Shown: positions 16,341 to 25,168, numbered from the stretch's first letter. The stretch: DNA of 64,000 nucleotides from Levilinea sp. (GCA_029975215.1 JARKPO010000003.1:62001-126000), one strand, 5' to 3'. Notes: a model not told the origin generated them from the sequence alone. Program-made: numbers and translations.

Positions 16341-17290
16341 CAGGCACCTTCTGTGTGGGCGGATTGCAATTTGAAATAGATATCTTCCAGGGAGGCCTGG
16401 TTGGGGCGCAGCGCGGTGATCTGCGCGCCCTGAGCGGTAAGGACCGCCACCACCTGGGGCAGCACAGCCTCTTCCTGGGCCTGAAGCCGCCAGGTTTGGG
16501 CGTCTTGGGCTTCGGCCTGCAGCACGCCGGAGACGGCGCGCACCGCGGCGAGCGCGGCGGGTTCGGGCGGCTGGTAAAAGCGCAGCTCGGCCCACAGCCC
16601 CGGCATGACCTCGCGGCGCAGCTCATCCAGGCTGCCCATGGCCAGCAGCCGCCCGCGGTTCATGATGGCCAGGCGGTCGCACAGGCGCTGGGCTTCAAAC
16701 AAATTGTGGGTGCACAGCAGCACGGTTTGATCCTGAGTGTCGCGCAGGGTGGCGATCAGATCGTGCACCTGGGCGGCGGCTTCGGGGTCTAGACCGGAGG
16801 TAGGCTCATCCAAGAAAAGCAGGCGTGGGCGGTGGAGCAGGGCGCGGGTCAGGGCCAGGCGCTGCTTCATACCTTTGCTGTAGGTTCCGGCGCGGTCGTC
16901 GGCGCGTTCGGTGAGGTCAAAGTAGCTCAGCAGCTCCTTACTGCGCTGGCGGCAGTCCTCCGCGGACATGCCCATCAATTGGCCGAAGAAAGCCAGGTTT
17001 TGGCGGGCGGTGAGGCGCTCGTACAGAGCGGGGGTTTCGGTCAGCACGCCAGTTTGGGCGCGGATCTGGTCGCCCTGGGCGATGGGATCCAGCCCCAGGG
17101 TACGGATGGTACCGCTGCTGGGGTTGATCAGGCCGTTGGCCAGACGTACACTGGTGGTTTTTCCGGCGCCGTTCGGCCCCAACAGGCCCAGAACTTCACC
17201 GGCGGCGGTGCTCAGCTCAAAATCCTGCAAAGCGGCATGGCCGTTGTAATGGTGGGTGACGTGTTGGAACGTCAGCATAACTTGTGTCAT
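16340..17290 (-). CDS. ABC transporter ATP-binding protein
   Basis: 316 residues. Walker A GPNGAGKTT (about 38-46), signature YSKGMKQRLAL (about 137-147; SKGMK in place of LSGGQ, usual in this ABC-2 class), Walker B LLFLDEPTSGLDP and the H-loop CTHN are all intact. A C-terminal extension (about 225-316) of mixed alpha/beta sequence is common in exporters of the NatA/CcmA type. It pairs with the permease at 15501. Member of the operon governed by the GntR/YtrA-like regulator. Confidence 0.92.
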   Translation of the reverse strand: MTQVMLTFQHVTHHYNGHAALQDFELSTAAGEVLGLLGPNGAGKTTSVRLANGLINPSSGTIRTLGLDPIAQGDQIRAQTGVLTETPALYERLTARQNLAFFGQLMGMSAEDCRQRSKELLSYFDLTERADDRAGTYSKGMKQRLALTRALLHRPRLLFLDEPTSGLDPEAAAQVHDLIATLRDTQDQTVLLCTHNLFEAQRLCDRLAIMNRGRLLAMGSLDELRREVMPGLWAELRFYQPPEPAALAAVRAVSGVLQAEAQDAQTWRLQAQEEAVLPQVVAVLTAQGAQITALRPNQASLEDIYFKLQSAHTEGA

Positions 17291-17329
17291 TTTGTTCTCC
17301 TCAGTGTGCAGCCAGCGCTTCCGTTGGAC

Positions 17330-17345
17330 TGTTTCACGTGAAACG
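17330..17345. other. parS centromere-like site 1
   Basis: TGTTTCACGTGAAACG matches the bacterial parS consensus TGTTTCACGTGAAACA at 15 of 16 positions; the 14-bp palindromic core is perfect. It lies between the ABC ATPase and SdpI-like genes. ParB binds such sites to load SMC and segregate the origin region. Confidence 0.85.
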
Positions 17346-17353
17346 TGACAATT

Positions 17354-18001
17354 TTACGGTTTGCTGTGCAGCTTACGATGCAAAAAGTACGAATAGACGA
17401 CCGGGATGAAGGAGGCCACCAGCAGCGGCCCGATCAGGAAGAAAAAAGCGGCTTTCGGCCAAAAGATGCCCGGCAGGGTGGCCGCGGCAGCCAGATAGAA
17501 GGTTTTGCGTCCCAGGGCGTGGGTTTGATCCCACACGCGCTCATCCGAAAGGGTCCACGGGGTGCGCAGGCCGATAAACCAATTGGGTTTCGCCCGGCCC
17601 ACCATCCAGCCGCAGCAGGCGCACAGGGCGGCATAAGCCGGTACCAACCACTGCACCATCTGAATGCGGCTGCCCATGCCGATCCATAAAGTGAGGATGT
17701 GCAGGTACAGGAAGAACCCGTTGACCAACAGCACAAAGGCATAGTACACATCGGTAAAGAGGGCCACGTTCTTGCGCAGGGGGTCCAGCCTGGGCAGGAA
17801 CACCAACAGCAGGGTGACGCCCACCATCATGATGGGCAGAATCCAGATCGAGCCGCTTTTTTCAGAGAAATTGTCCGCCTGTCCCTGGGCGTTCCAATGG
17901 GTGGGGATGATACCCGGCAGGCGTGGGTAAGCCCACAGGGTCACAGCTGCGGTGAGCAGCATCAGGATGAGAAAAAGGAGCCAAAAGGTACGCGCTTTCA
18001 T
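17354..18001 (-). CDS. SdpI/DUF1648-like membrane protein
   Basis: 215 residues with about six membrane segments. The N-terminal phrase IPTHWNAQGQADNF matches the DUF1648 motif (P-x-H-W-x-x-x-G-x-x-D). The later WFIGLRTPWTLSDERVWDQTH is the SdpI-type signature (RTPWTL, W-x-x-T-H). SdpI is the immunity protein to the SdpC toxin, and related proteins often sit with ABC transporters and GntR or ArsR regulators. The ATG at 18001 gives a classic first membrane segment; a TTG 14 codons upstream is the alternative. The gene is bracketed by parS sites. Confidence 0.85.
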   Translation of the reverse strand: MKARTFWLLFLILMLLTAAVTLWAYPRLPGIIPTHWNAQGQADNFSEKSGSIWILPIMMVGVTLLLVFLPRLDPLRKNVALFTDVYYAFVLLVNGFFLYLHILTLWIGMGSRIQMVQWLVPAYAALCACCGWMVGRAKPNWFIGLRTPWTLSDERVWDQTHALGRKTFYLAAAATLPGIFWPKAAFFFLIGPLLVASFIPVVYSYFLHRKLHSKP

Positions 18002-18043
18002 GATGGTTTTCCGATGAACCCATGTTGATGAAACGATGATCAA

Positions 18044-18059
18044 GGTTTCACGTGAAACG
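18044..18059. other. parS centromere-like site 2
   Basis: GGTTTCACGTGAAACG carries the perfect 14-bp parS core GTTTCACGTGAAAC (18045-18058). It lies 714 bp from the first site, in the slipin/SdpI-like intergenic gap. Confidence 0.82.
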
Positions 18060-18065
18060 TCCGGT

Positions 18066-19061
18066 TTAGGCCTCAGGCAGTTCCAGGCTGTCTCCGGTGG
18101 CCTTTTCTTGGGCGGCCAGCTGCTGACCCAACGAGATCATGCCAGTCAGCCCGCCCAAATTCATGGTGTCCACGGCGCTGCTGGGCACGATCACCAGGGC
18201 GCCTTTTTGCTTGAGACCTTCGAAGAGCATGTTCATGGCGCGCAGGTGCAGGGCGGTGGGGTTGTTTTTGTAAGCCTCGGACGCCTGGGCGAAGGAATGG
18301 GCAATTTGTTCTTCGGATTCGCCCAAAATGACGCGCGCCTGCCGCTCGCGTTCGGCCTGGGCCTGGCGGCTCATGGCTTCTTCCAGCCCCTGCGGGATGA
18401 TGATGTCGCGGATTTCCACGCTCTGCACCGAGATGCCCCACGGGGTAGTGCGTTCGTCAATCAAATTCTGCAAATCGGCGTCCATCTTGGCCCGCCCGAT
18501 GAGGATGTCTGCCAGGCTCATCTGGCCGATGATCTCGCGCAGGGCGGTCTGCGCAGCCCATGAGATGGCGGCGCGGTAATCTTCCACCTCCAGCGAGGCT
18601 TTTTCGGCGTCCCACACTACCCAGAACAGGACGGCGTCCACATCCACCGGGACGGTGTCTTTGGTGAGGGTCTTTTCCGCGCTGAAGGGGGTCACCATCA
18701 CGCGGTGGTCAATCCAGTTGGAGACCGCGTCTAAAACGGGAATGACCCAAAAGACGCCCGGCCCGCGCAGACCGCGGAATTTGCCCAGGCGCAGCACTAC
18801 AGCTTTCTCCCACTGCTGGGCCACTTTCAGCGACATTAGAAAAAAGGTGCCGACCGCCAGCATCAGCGTGACGTACAGGCCAATCCATAAATCGGCAATA
18901 CGGCCGTCCATGAGGACGGCGCCCAACACCGCCGCGATCATGATCACGGCGAAGCTAAACCCAGCCAGGGGAGGAATGTGCTGGTTGTCGGTGCGGCGGA
19001 ATTTGCCCCGCGGGGTGGCGGTCTCTTGTGAATTGGTTTCGTTTACGTTTTTCTCTCTCAT
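18066..19061 (-). CDS. Slipin/stomatin-like SPFH (band 7) protein
   Basis: 331 residues. Two hydrophobic segments near residues 31-50 and 58-78 anchor it. The SPFH domain follows: RLGKFRGLRGPGVFWVIPVLD, TKDTVPVDVDAVLFW, LREIIGQMSLADIL, GISVQSVEIRDIIIPQGL. A helical segment rich in Arg, Gln and Glu (SRQAQAERERQARVI) follows, then PSSAVDTMNLGGL at the end. Slipins form membrane scaffolds. The gene lies 2 bp after the GntR gene and upstream of SdpI-like and ABC genes, so it is probably part of an envelope-stress or antimicrobial-peptide response unit. Confidence 0.9.
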   Translation of the reverse strand: MREKNVNETNSQETATPRGKFRRTDNQHIPPLAGFSFAVIMIAAVLGAVLMDGRIADLWIGLYVTLMLAVGTFFLMSLKVAQQWEKAVVLRLGKFRGLRGPGVFWVIPVLDAVSNWIDHRVMVTPFSAEKTLTKDTVPVDVDAVLFWVVWDAEKASLEVEDYRAAISWAAQTALREIIGQMSLADILIGRAKMDADLQNLIDERTTPWGISVQSVEIRDIIIPQGLEEAMSRQAQAERERQARVILGESEEQIAHSFAQASEAYKNNPTALHLRAMNMLFEGLKQKGALVIVPSSAVDTMNLGGLTGMISLGQQLAAQEKATGDSLELPEA

Positions 19062-19063
19062 GA

Positions 19064-19516
19064 TTACACCTTTTCTTGTGGGCCGTGTTCAACGGCGGGG
19101 TCAGGTCGTTCAGCGGGGGAGGATTCCTCCGCCTTGGTGGATAAGAGGGTTTTCAGGGCGGCCAGTACTTCACCAGCAGAGAACCCTAACCCCAGGGCAC
19201 TGTCGCGGTAGCGGCAGGCCAACTCCTCCAGCGTACGGCGGCGGGCCGCTTCACTCTTGTGGGGGTCGGGCCTGTCCAGGATGTAGGTGCCGCGCCCTTG
19301 CTGGGTGGAGATCAGGCGGCTTTCATCTAAAATCCGGTAGGCGCGCGCTACGGTGTTGAAGTTCACGCGCAGTTCTGCCGCCAATTGGCGTACGGTGGGG
19401 AGCTGGTCACCGGGGTGCAGCGCGCCCGTCAGCACCAATTCCTGTACCTGCGCCACGATCTGATTATAGATGGGCACATCAGAGCCAAAATCGAGCTGGA
19501 TGTGTAAATCGGGCAA
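19064..19516 (-). CDS. GntR-family regulator, YtrA subfamily
   Basis: 150 residues. The winged helix (VPIYNQIVAQVQELVLTGALHPGDQLPTVRQLAAELRVNFNTVARAYRILD, about 14-64) is followed by RGTYIL. The short C-terminal part (about 70 residues) is the YtrA type, which dimerises and has no large effector domain. YtrA regulators repress their own operon, including ABC transporters, and respond to cell-envelope stress; that fits the genes downstream (slipin, SdpI-like, ABC). The Shine-Dalgarno AGGAGAT precedes the ATG. The probable operator is at 19545-19577. Confidence 0.92.
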   Translation of the reverse strand: MPDLHIQLDFGSDVPIYNQIVAQVQELVLTGALHPGDQLPTVRQLAAELRVNFNTVARAYRILDESRLISTQQGRGTYILDRPDPHKSEAARRRTLEELACRYRDSALGLGFSAGEVLAALKTLLSTKAEESSPAERPDPAVEHGPQEKV

Positions 19517-19544
19517 TGCGGATCTCCTAAAACAGATTTCAACT

Positions 19545-19597
19545 ATTGTATCATTGTATCATTGAATTAATTGTATACGAGATGCTGTTTTTGTCAA
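19545..19597 (-). promoter_or_regulatory. Promoter and repeat operator of the GntR operon
   Basis: On the minus strand TTGACA (19597-19592), a 16-bp spacer and TACAAT (19575-19570). Downstream lie two abutting copies of ATTGTATC (plus-strand 19545-19552 and 19553-19560), a partial third, and another ATTGTATA over the -10. The repeats are a likely binding site for the GntR/YtrA-like protein. Confidence 0.65.
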
Positions 19598-19743
19598 GAG
19601 GTGAAACCGGAATCGCGGGCGATTCCCCACCCGCCGCGCTTGACTTGCCTTTTCATCTGTTTCTGCTATACTGAAACCAAACACCGCTGCTGAACGCAGC
19701 CGCGCAGCCTTCTTCATGCAATCACGCAGATTGGAAAGGAGAC

Positions 19744-20166
19744 ATGGGTATGCAATATACGGTCCGAGAGTGGATGAATGACCTGGTGGTGTTTGTGGAT
19801 GCCGAGAGCACCGTTTCGGAGGCCCTGGCTGTCATGCGCCGCCGCTATATTCACAGCCTGATCGTGAAACCGTCGGAACACAACCCAGAATACGGCATTC
19901 TGACGTCCACGGACATTTGCGACAAGATTGTGGCTCAGGAGCGCAACCCGAACGAAGTCGGGGTCTACGAAATTATGACCTCGCCCCTGATCATGGCGCA
20001 TGAAACCATGAGTCTGAAAGAGTGCGCAGAATTGATGAAAAAGAAGAGCTTTCACCACATGCCGGTGATCAACCAGGATGGTAAGATCATCGGTTTAATC
20101 TCCGATACCGATTTTCTGGTGGCCGCCGAAGCCATGGGGCGCGCCCCGGGTGAGCGGATCGTCTAG
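19744..20166 (+). CDS. Paired CBS-domain protein
   Basis: 140 residues made up of two CBS motifs: VREWMNDLVVFVDAESTVSEALAVMRRRYIHSLIV and VYEIMTSPLIMAHETMSLKECAELMKKKSFHHMPVINQDGKIIGLISDTDFL. Such stand-alone pairs bind adenine nucleotides (AMP, ATP, SAM) and modulate other proteins. The ATG at 19744 follows GGAAAGGAG. A promoter-like TTGCCT-N16-TATACT is at 19645-19672. Monocistronic; the target is unknown. Confidence 0.9.
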   Translation: MGMQYTVREWMNDLVVFVDAESTVSEALAVMRRRYIHSLIVKPSEHNPEYGILTSTDICDKIVAQERNPNEVGVYEIMTSPLIMAHETMSLKECAELMKKKSFHHMPVINQDGKIIGLISDTDFLVAAEAMGRAPGERIV

Positions 20167-20180
20167 CAGCGCTCAAGAAC

Positions 20181-20207
20181 TTGACAACGGCGCATCGGGT
20201 GTATAAT
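20181..20207 (+). promoter_or_regulatory. Promoter of the first CAP-LysM gene
   Basis: TTGACA (20181-20186), a short 15-bp spacer and TATAAT (20202-20207). The start point would be about 4 bases before the ATG at 20218, with no room for a Shine-Dalgarno. Confidence 0.6.
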
Positions 20208-20217
20208 TCCGACCACG

Positions 20218-21177
20218 ATGCGCCGTTTTCTATTTCTCACTGTATTGCTGTGCCTGGCCGCGGCGGGTCTTTGGACTGCCGCGCCGGTGACGGCCGCACC
20301 CAGCAGCGCCAGCGAAATGATCGCCGCGGTGAACGCGCTGCGGGCTGAATACGGCTTGGAACCTTACAGCACCGACGCTGAGCTGAACGCCCTGGCTCAG
20401 GCTCATTCTGAATATCAGGCCTCCATCCAAAAGATCACTCACACCCGCGCGGACGGCAGCGGCCCGGCCGAGGCAGGGGTGATTGAAAACATCGGCGGCG
20501 GCATGAATGTGGGCGCCGAATACATCGTGCGGCAGCAGTGGGCCGATTACTGGCACCTGAAAACCCTCATCGGCTTTGTCAGCGCTTCGGCGGGGGCCGG
20601 CGTGGCCGAACGCGATGGCATGGTGTATTACACTTTTGTCATCCGCGGCTGGGGCAAAGAAACCGGCATCCAGGAGACTCAGGCGGCGGCTCCCGCGCCT
20701 GGCACCGGCGGCAGCACGGCGGGCAGTACGGCGGGCGCGCCCACCTTTGACCCGCGGTCGGCTTTCACTGTCACCCCCCAGGAAGACGGCTCTGTGATTC
20801 ACGCCGTGCGCGCCGGGGAAACGGTGTGGAGCATCGCCCTGATCTACGACATCGCCTCGGAGAGCATTGTGGCTTTAAATGGGCTGAACGCCACCCAGCC
20901 GGTGATCTATGAAGGTCAGCGGCTGCTGCTGCGTCCGGCTTTCACCGTTACCCCCACGGCCACGCCCACAGTGACACCGCTGCCGCCCACGGCTACCCTC
21001 AAACCCACCCGCACCCTGCGCCCGCCGCGCCCCACGCACACCCCTGACCCAATGCAGGCGGCGGATGCGTCTCAGCGGCCCCCGCTGACCAGCCGTCAGG
21101 TGGCCCTGATTGTGGTTTTGGTAGTGGGCATTGTTGCTTATTTGGGCGTAACTTTTGGAATCAAGGAAAAAAAATAA
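20218..21177 (+). CDS. Exported CAP (SCP/PR1)-LysM protein with C-terminal membrane anchor
   Basis: 319 residues. Signal peptide (1-27), CAP domain (about 30-150; NALRAEYGLEPY, AQAHSEYQ, ENIGGG, VYYTFVIRGWG), a Gly/Ser/Ala linker, LysM domain (about 195-240; HAVRAGETVWSIALIYDIASESIVALNGL), a Pro/Thr-rich linker and a final membrane segment with a KEKK tail. The LysM should bind peptidoglycan and the tail anchors the protein. CAP proteins have varied roles (lipid or peptide binding, proteolysis), so the activity is unknown. It forms a tandem pair with the next gene. Its mRNA is nearly leaderless. Confidence 0.87.
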   Translation: MRRFLFLTVLLCLAAAGLWTAAPVTAAPSSASEMIAAVNALRAEYGLEPYSTDAELNALAQAHSEYQASIQKITHTRADGSGPAEAGVIENIGGGMNVGAEYIVRQQWADYWHLKTLIGFVSASAGAGVAERDGMVYYTFVIRGWGKETGIQETQAAAPAPGTGGSTAGSTAGAPTFDPRSAFTVTPQEDGSVIHAVRAGETVWSIALIYDIASESIVALNGLNATQPVIYEGQRLLLRPAFTVTPTATPTVTPLPPTATLKPTRTLRPPRPTHTPDPMQAADASQRPPLTSRQVALIVVLVVGIVAYLGVTFGIKEKK

Positions 21178-21197
21178 AACCGGTGGAATTAAACCAG

Positions 21198-22199
21198 ATG
21201 AAGTTCTTATACCGCGGTGTGATCGCCCTGGCAGCCGTATTAACGTTATTGTGGACGCCGTCTCCAGCGCTGGCCCAGGGGGATTTTCCCACTTCGCCCT
21301 ATGATCTGATCGCGCAGACCAACGCCTACCGCGGGAGTTACGGCAACCCGCCGTTGGAGACCGATGCGGTGCTCATGTACACCGCCCAGGCCACGGCCGA
21401 GATCATGGCCTCGCTGCAAACCTGCGCGCACATCCGCGATTTGGGCTACGGCGGGGTGGAAGAGCGCGTGCGCGCGGCGGGCTACGGCAGCGGCACGGCC
21501 TTTGCCACCGAGAACATCGTCTGCGGCAAGGGTGAGTTTGCAGATGTGTACGCCTCATACTGGGCCGATTTTGACCACATGCGCCCGGTGGAAAACCCCG
21601 CCTACCAGCATGTGGGCGCAGGCGCAGCCCGCGACAGCAACGGCATGGTCTATTACGTGCTGCACGCGGCCTATTCGTCGGGCGGGGGCGGCTCCTCCGG
21701 CACGGTGAAAACGCCTGTCCCCGGCACACCCGGCCTGCCCACCGCCACCCGTGAGGTGATCATGCTGGTGCAGACGGTCACCGCGCAGGCAGATGGAACC
21801 GTGGTGCATGTGGTGCAGCCCGGCCAAACCCTGATTATGATCGCCAACGCCTACAAGGTGGACCTGAACAGCCTGTACCAGCTGAACAATTTGCCCCCCG
21901 GCAATGCGGTGATTTATGTAGGCCAAAAGCTGTTGGTGAAGATCGGCCCGACCCCCACCATCAGCCCCACCGCCACCCAAACGCCCCTGCCGCCCACGCT
22001 GACCCCCACGCGTACGCCCGTCCCGCCCACCCTCACGCCGTCCCTCACCGCCACGGTGACGGTGACGCCTACCGTGGATAACGTCTTCAGCCGTGTGGCT
22101 AACTTTCAGAACATGAACCGGCGCAGCTTTGGCATCGGCATTATTGTGGTTTGCGCCCTGGGCCTGGCGGCGGTGCTGCTTTCGCTGTTCAAGAAATAA
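21198..22199 (+). CDS. Second exported CAP-LysM protein with C-terminal membrane anchor
   Basis: 333 residues, with the same layout as its neighbour: signal peptide ending ALAQ, CAP domain (LIAQTNAYRGSYGNPPLETD, TENIVCG, YWADFDHMRPVENPAYQHVGAG), LysM (VVHVVQPGQTLIMIANAYKVDLNSLYQLNNL), TPTPT linker and a C-terminal membrane helix. It retains a fuller CAP site than the first protein (HMRPVEN and H in AYQHVG). The ATG at 21198 was chosen because GGTGG lies upstream and a normal signal peptide results; a GTG five codons earlier is possible. The 20-bp gap suggests an operon. Confidence 0.87.
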   Translation: MKFLYRGVIALAAVLTLLWTPSPALAQGDFPTSPYDLIAQTNAYRGSYGNPPLETDAVLMYTAQATAEIMASLQTCAHIRDLGYGGVEERVRAAGYGSGTAFATENIVCGKGEFADVYASYWADFDHMRPVENPAYQHVGAGAARDSNGMVYYVLHAAYSSGGGGSSGTVKTPVPGTPGLPTATREVIMLVQTVTAQADGTVVHVVQPGQTLIMIANAYKVDLNSLYQLNNLPPGNAVIYVGQKLLVKIGPTPTISPTATQTPLPPTLTPTRTPVPPTLTPSLTATVTVTPTVDNVFSRVANFQNMNRRSFGIGIIVVCALGLAAVLLSLFKK

Positions 22200-22224
22200 A
22201 ACCCTCTGACTTGCAGAAAATCAA

Positions 22225-22265
22225 AAACCGCCCGGACGAGGATTTTCCTCGTGCGGGCGGTTTGT
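22225..22265. terminator. Bidirectional terminator between convergent genes
   Basis: A long hairpin pairs AAACCGCCCG-n-ACGAGGA with TCCTCGT-n-CGGGCGGTTT, with A and T runs on both flanks. Confidence 0.85.
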
Positions 22266-22278
22266 TCTCATTCAGCGT

Positions 22279-23673
22279 TTAGATGCCGCTGCGCCGTGCG
22301 CGCTTTTTGCCGGTCTTTTTCTCTTCAAATTCGGTGCCGATGTGGATACCGAATTTGGGCAGGATAGTGCGGTGCACCAGGAGGATCAGCAGAGTCACCA
22401 GGAAGGTTGCCCCAAAGATCAGCAGGGAAGAGGTCAGGTTGTTCATCAGGGCCGGGTTGACCAGCATGACAATGGAGATGGTCAGCATGAGCATGCCGCC
22501 GATCAGCTTGAGGATGCGCCCGTGCTTTTCTTCCAGCTTGCTGGCTTTCAGCGAGTAAACCGCGGTGAAGAAGATGACCAACTCATCCAACTGATAAATG
22601 AGCATATAGACCAGCAGCAGGGCGATGAACAGGCCCGCGCCCACCTTTTGGGCCGTGAGCATGTTGGTCCACACCACCGGGAAGCCCGCTGTGCAGGAGA
22701 ATTCCACCAGCGACACGCCCGCCGCCAGCACCACCGTGGCCCCGGCCATGGCGGGCAGGGATTCGCTGGCGTCCATAACGCGGCGCATGCGCTGGAAGAT
22801 GCCCGGCTTTTTATCATCGGAGATGGTGAAGGACAGACCCTCTTTGTACCAGAAGTAATCTTTGATGTTCACTGCAGCGAAGAACAGCGCCACCAGCGAC
22901 ACCACCACTTGAATCCAGCCCACGAAGGAAACTACGGTGAAAATGGTGAAGAGGCCTGCAATGAAGAGGGCGTACACTGCGGCGGTGACCGTCAGGAAGA
23001 TCAGGCCAATGATCAGTACTTTGCGGCGCGAGCCGGTATGCAGGGTGAGCGCCAGGAGCATGGTGAGCACCCACACCGAGCAGGGGTTAACCCCATCCAC
23101 AAAGGCGATCAGCAGAGTGCTGACAAACAGAGACTGCTTGTCCAGGTCAATCTGGCCCAACAGGGGCACTTTGAGAACGTGGCTTCCGCCCATCTGGGCT
23201 TCGCCGCCTTCGGCCACGGGTTGTTTGGGCGGCTCAATGCCGGGGATAATGCCCACGCCCTTATCCACGCAGCCGTTCTGGATGCAGTACTGGATGGTCT
23301 CTTCGAACTCCGCCTTGAGGTCGTCGTTGTAACCGACCCAATACTTGTCGCCGATGAAGGTGGTCGGCACGCCGCTGGGTTCAAAGCCGTAGGCTTTGGC
23401 CATGTTGATGAAATGCGTCTGGTTTTCATCTACATACCAGACTTCGTACAGACGCAGGTCAATCTGGGGGTATTTTTTGGCCAGCTCTTCCAAAACGGGT
23501 TTTTCTGCTGCGCAGTGCGGACAGCCGTCCCCCCAAAACAGGTAGACCGCCACACGGTGTTCTTCGGTGCCGCTTTGCGCCTGCGTAGGGCGCACCACCA
23601 TTAAACCCAGGCTGACCGCCAATAAAAAGGCGGCTATGCCAACTTTTGAAAGCCATCGCTGTATGATACGCAT
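22279..23673 (-). CDS. Thioredoxin-DsbD/CcdA-like membrane fusion protein
   Basis: 464 residues. Signal peptide or anchor (1-32), an extracytoplasmic thioredoxin-like domain with the unusual active site C51PHC54 in FWGDGCPHCAAEKP, then about eight membrane segments. The membrane part has Cys in DGVNPCSVWVLTMLL and EFSCTAGFP, the pair expected in DsbD/CcdA-type electron carriers that move reducing power across the membrane. The tail is basic (KKRARR). It lies 84 bp downstream of the permease in the ArsR-led cluster, suggesting it keeps exported thiols or metalloid-handling proteins reduced. Confidence 0.85.
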   Translation of the reverse strand: MRIIQRWLSKVGIAAFLLAVSLGLMVVRPTQAQSGTEEHRVAVYLFWGDGCPHCAAEKPVLEELAKKYPQIDLRLYEVWYVDENQTHFINMAKAYGFEPSGVPTTFIGDKYWVGYNDDLKAEFEETIQYCIQNGCVDKGVGIIPGIEPPKQPVAEGGEAQMGGSHVLKVPLLGQIDLDKQSLFVSTLLIAFVDGVNPCSVWVLTMLLALTLHTGSRRKVLIIGLIFLTVTAAVYALFIAGLFTIFTVVSFVGWIQVVVSLVALFFAAVNIKDYFWYKEGLSFTISDDKKPGIFQRMRRVMDASESLPAMAGATVVLAAGVSLVEFSCTAGFPVVWTNMLTAQKVGAGLFIALLLVYMLIYQLDELVIFFTAVYSLKASKLEEKHGRILKLIGGMLMLTISIVMLVNPALMNNLTSSLLIFGATFLVTLLILLVHRTILPKFGIHIGTEFEEKKTGKKRARRSGI

Positions 23674-23757
23674 GTTCTCTCCTCCAAACCCCGATTCTAC
23701 ACTATCCTATGATTTTCATTTGGATTCGGGTAGGGGTAATTTAGAAAGTTCTTAATT

Positions 23758-25080
23758 TCACAAGATGGCCAGCCCGATACCAAACAGATACCCCGCCAGG
23801 GTGCTGAGGACAGCCACCAGGGTCACATACACGGCGGTCTTTTTGCGGCCCATGACGCCGTTGAGCACCAGGATGGATTGCAGCGACAGTTCGGGGTCTG
23901 CGAGCAGATAAGCCAGCAGCGGCCCGCGCGCCATGCCCAGATCCAGGAACATTTTAGCGATGGGCACTTCCACCAGGGTAGGGAAGTACATGAACACCCC
24001 AAACAGCACCCCCACCAGATTGGCCCACAGGGTATTTTCTCCGGCGATGGTTTTCACCCAGATTTCGGGGATGAGGGAACGCAGGATGCCCGCGGCAAAC
24101 ACGCCTACCACCAGCAGGGGGAAAATTTGCTTGACGAATTTCCAGCTTTCCCAAATCCACCCGGCCAGCTCTTCCTGGCTGAAATGCCGCCATGCCGTCC
24201 AGCCCAGGGCGCCCAGCAAGAACAGCACCGCCAGGCTGCGCCCGTTGATGCCGATGACCATGCTTCCAGTTTCTTCCACCGGCGACGCTGTCAGAATGGT
24301 GAGGGCGGTCACAGCCAAGGCGGCGCGGCTCCAGCCGTTGAACCCATCGTAAATGTTTTCAAAACCTTTCCAGGCCAACCCGCCCAGGATTACCAGCAGG
24401 ATGATCAGGGTGAACCCCTGAGGGGTGAGGTGGGCGGCCTCTAAAACTCCCCAGAAGCCTTGCGATAGAGAAACGGGCAGTTGCACCCGTGCCAGCACGT
24501 GCGTGAACAGGGACACTTGCAGGGTTCCGGCGATGAGCAGCGCCACCAGGAGGCCCAAAACCACCCACACAGGGCGGCGCACCGCGGCTTTCTGCTCAAA
24601 GACGCGGCTGTCCCCGTCTTGCCCGCGCTGGGCCTCCTCTTTACGGAAGAACCAGGCCATCAGCAGACCGATGAGGATGCCAAAGAAGATGGAAAGGATC
24701 AGGCGCGCAGCGGCGATGTCAAAGCCGATGGCCGCGCCGGTGTAGGTGAGGGCCAGGATGTTGATGGCCGGGCCGACGAACAAAAATGTGACGGCTGGCC
24801 CCAAGCCCGCTCCGCGCCGCCAGATGCCCGCGAAGAGCGGCAAAATGGTGCAGGAGCACACCGCCAGCACAAAACCCCCCAGCGCCGCGGCGGGGTAGCT
24901 GATCCAACGCGAGGCCCGCGGCCCCAGGTAGCGCGTGACGGCTTCTTTGGGGATCATAGCGCTGAGATACCCGGCGATGATAAAGGCCGGCACCAGACAC
25001 AGCAGCACATGTGCCGCCAAGTAATCTAACAGACTGAGCCAACCGGACAGCAGCAATTGAGGAATGGTTTCAATCATCAT
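23758..25080 (-). CDS. Permease of the YraQ/ArsP (DUF318, UPF0718) family
   Basis: 440 residues with about ten membrane segments. The first half shows LAVCSCTILPLFAGIWRRGAGLGPAVTFLFVGPAINI; the CSC pair and GPAINI are hallmarks of this family. The best known member, ArsP, exports trivalent methylated or aromatic arsenicals and uses such thiols. A second half carries MYFPTLVEVPIAKMFLDLGM and ends with LSLQSILVLNG. Next to an ArsR regulator and a small thioredoxin, it is likely a metalloid or thiol-related exporter. The start is an ATG at 25080, or the next codon. Confidence 0.88.
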   Translation of the reverse strand: MMIETIPQLLLSGWLSLLDYLAAHVLLCLVPAFIIAGYLSAMIPKEAVTRYLGPRASRWISYPAAALGGFVLAVCSCTILPLFAGIWRRGAGLGPAVTFLFVGPAINILALTYTGAAIGFDIAAARLILSIFFGILIGLLMAWFFRKEEAQRGQDGDSRVFEQKAAVRRPVWVVLGLLVALLIAGTLQVSLFTHVLARVQLPVSLSQGFWGVLEAAHLTPQGFTLIILLVILGGLAWKGFENIYDGFNGWSRAALAVTALTILTASPVEETGSMVIGINGRSLAVLFLLGALGWTAWRHFSQEELAGWIWESWKFVKQIFPLLVVGVFAAGILRSLIPEIWVKTIAGENTLWANLVGVLFGVFMYFPTLVEVPIAKMFLDLGMARGPLLAYLLADPELSLQSILVLNGVMGRKKTAVYVTLVAVLSTLAGYLFGIGLAIL

Positions 25081-25168
25081 GAACCTGAAATGGAACGATT
25101 ATATTCAAAGAATTGCATGAGTCCCCGCAAAAAAGAAGGGCGGGGACCCCGCCCTGCGCTCAGCAGCC

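Noticed and set aside
22342-23604. 420-codon plus-strand ORF
   Set aside because: It is antisense to the thioredoxin-DsbD fusion and very rich in His, Gln and Gly, without any domain.
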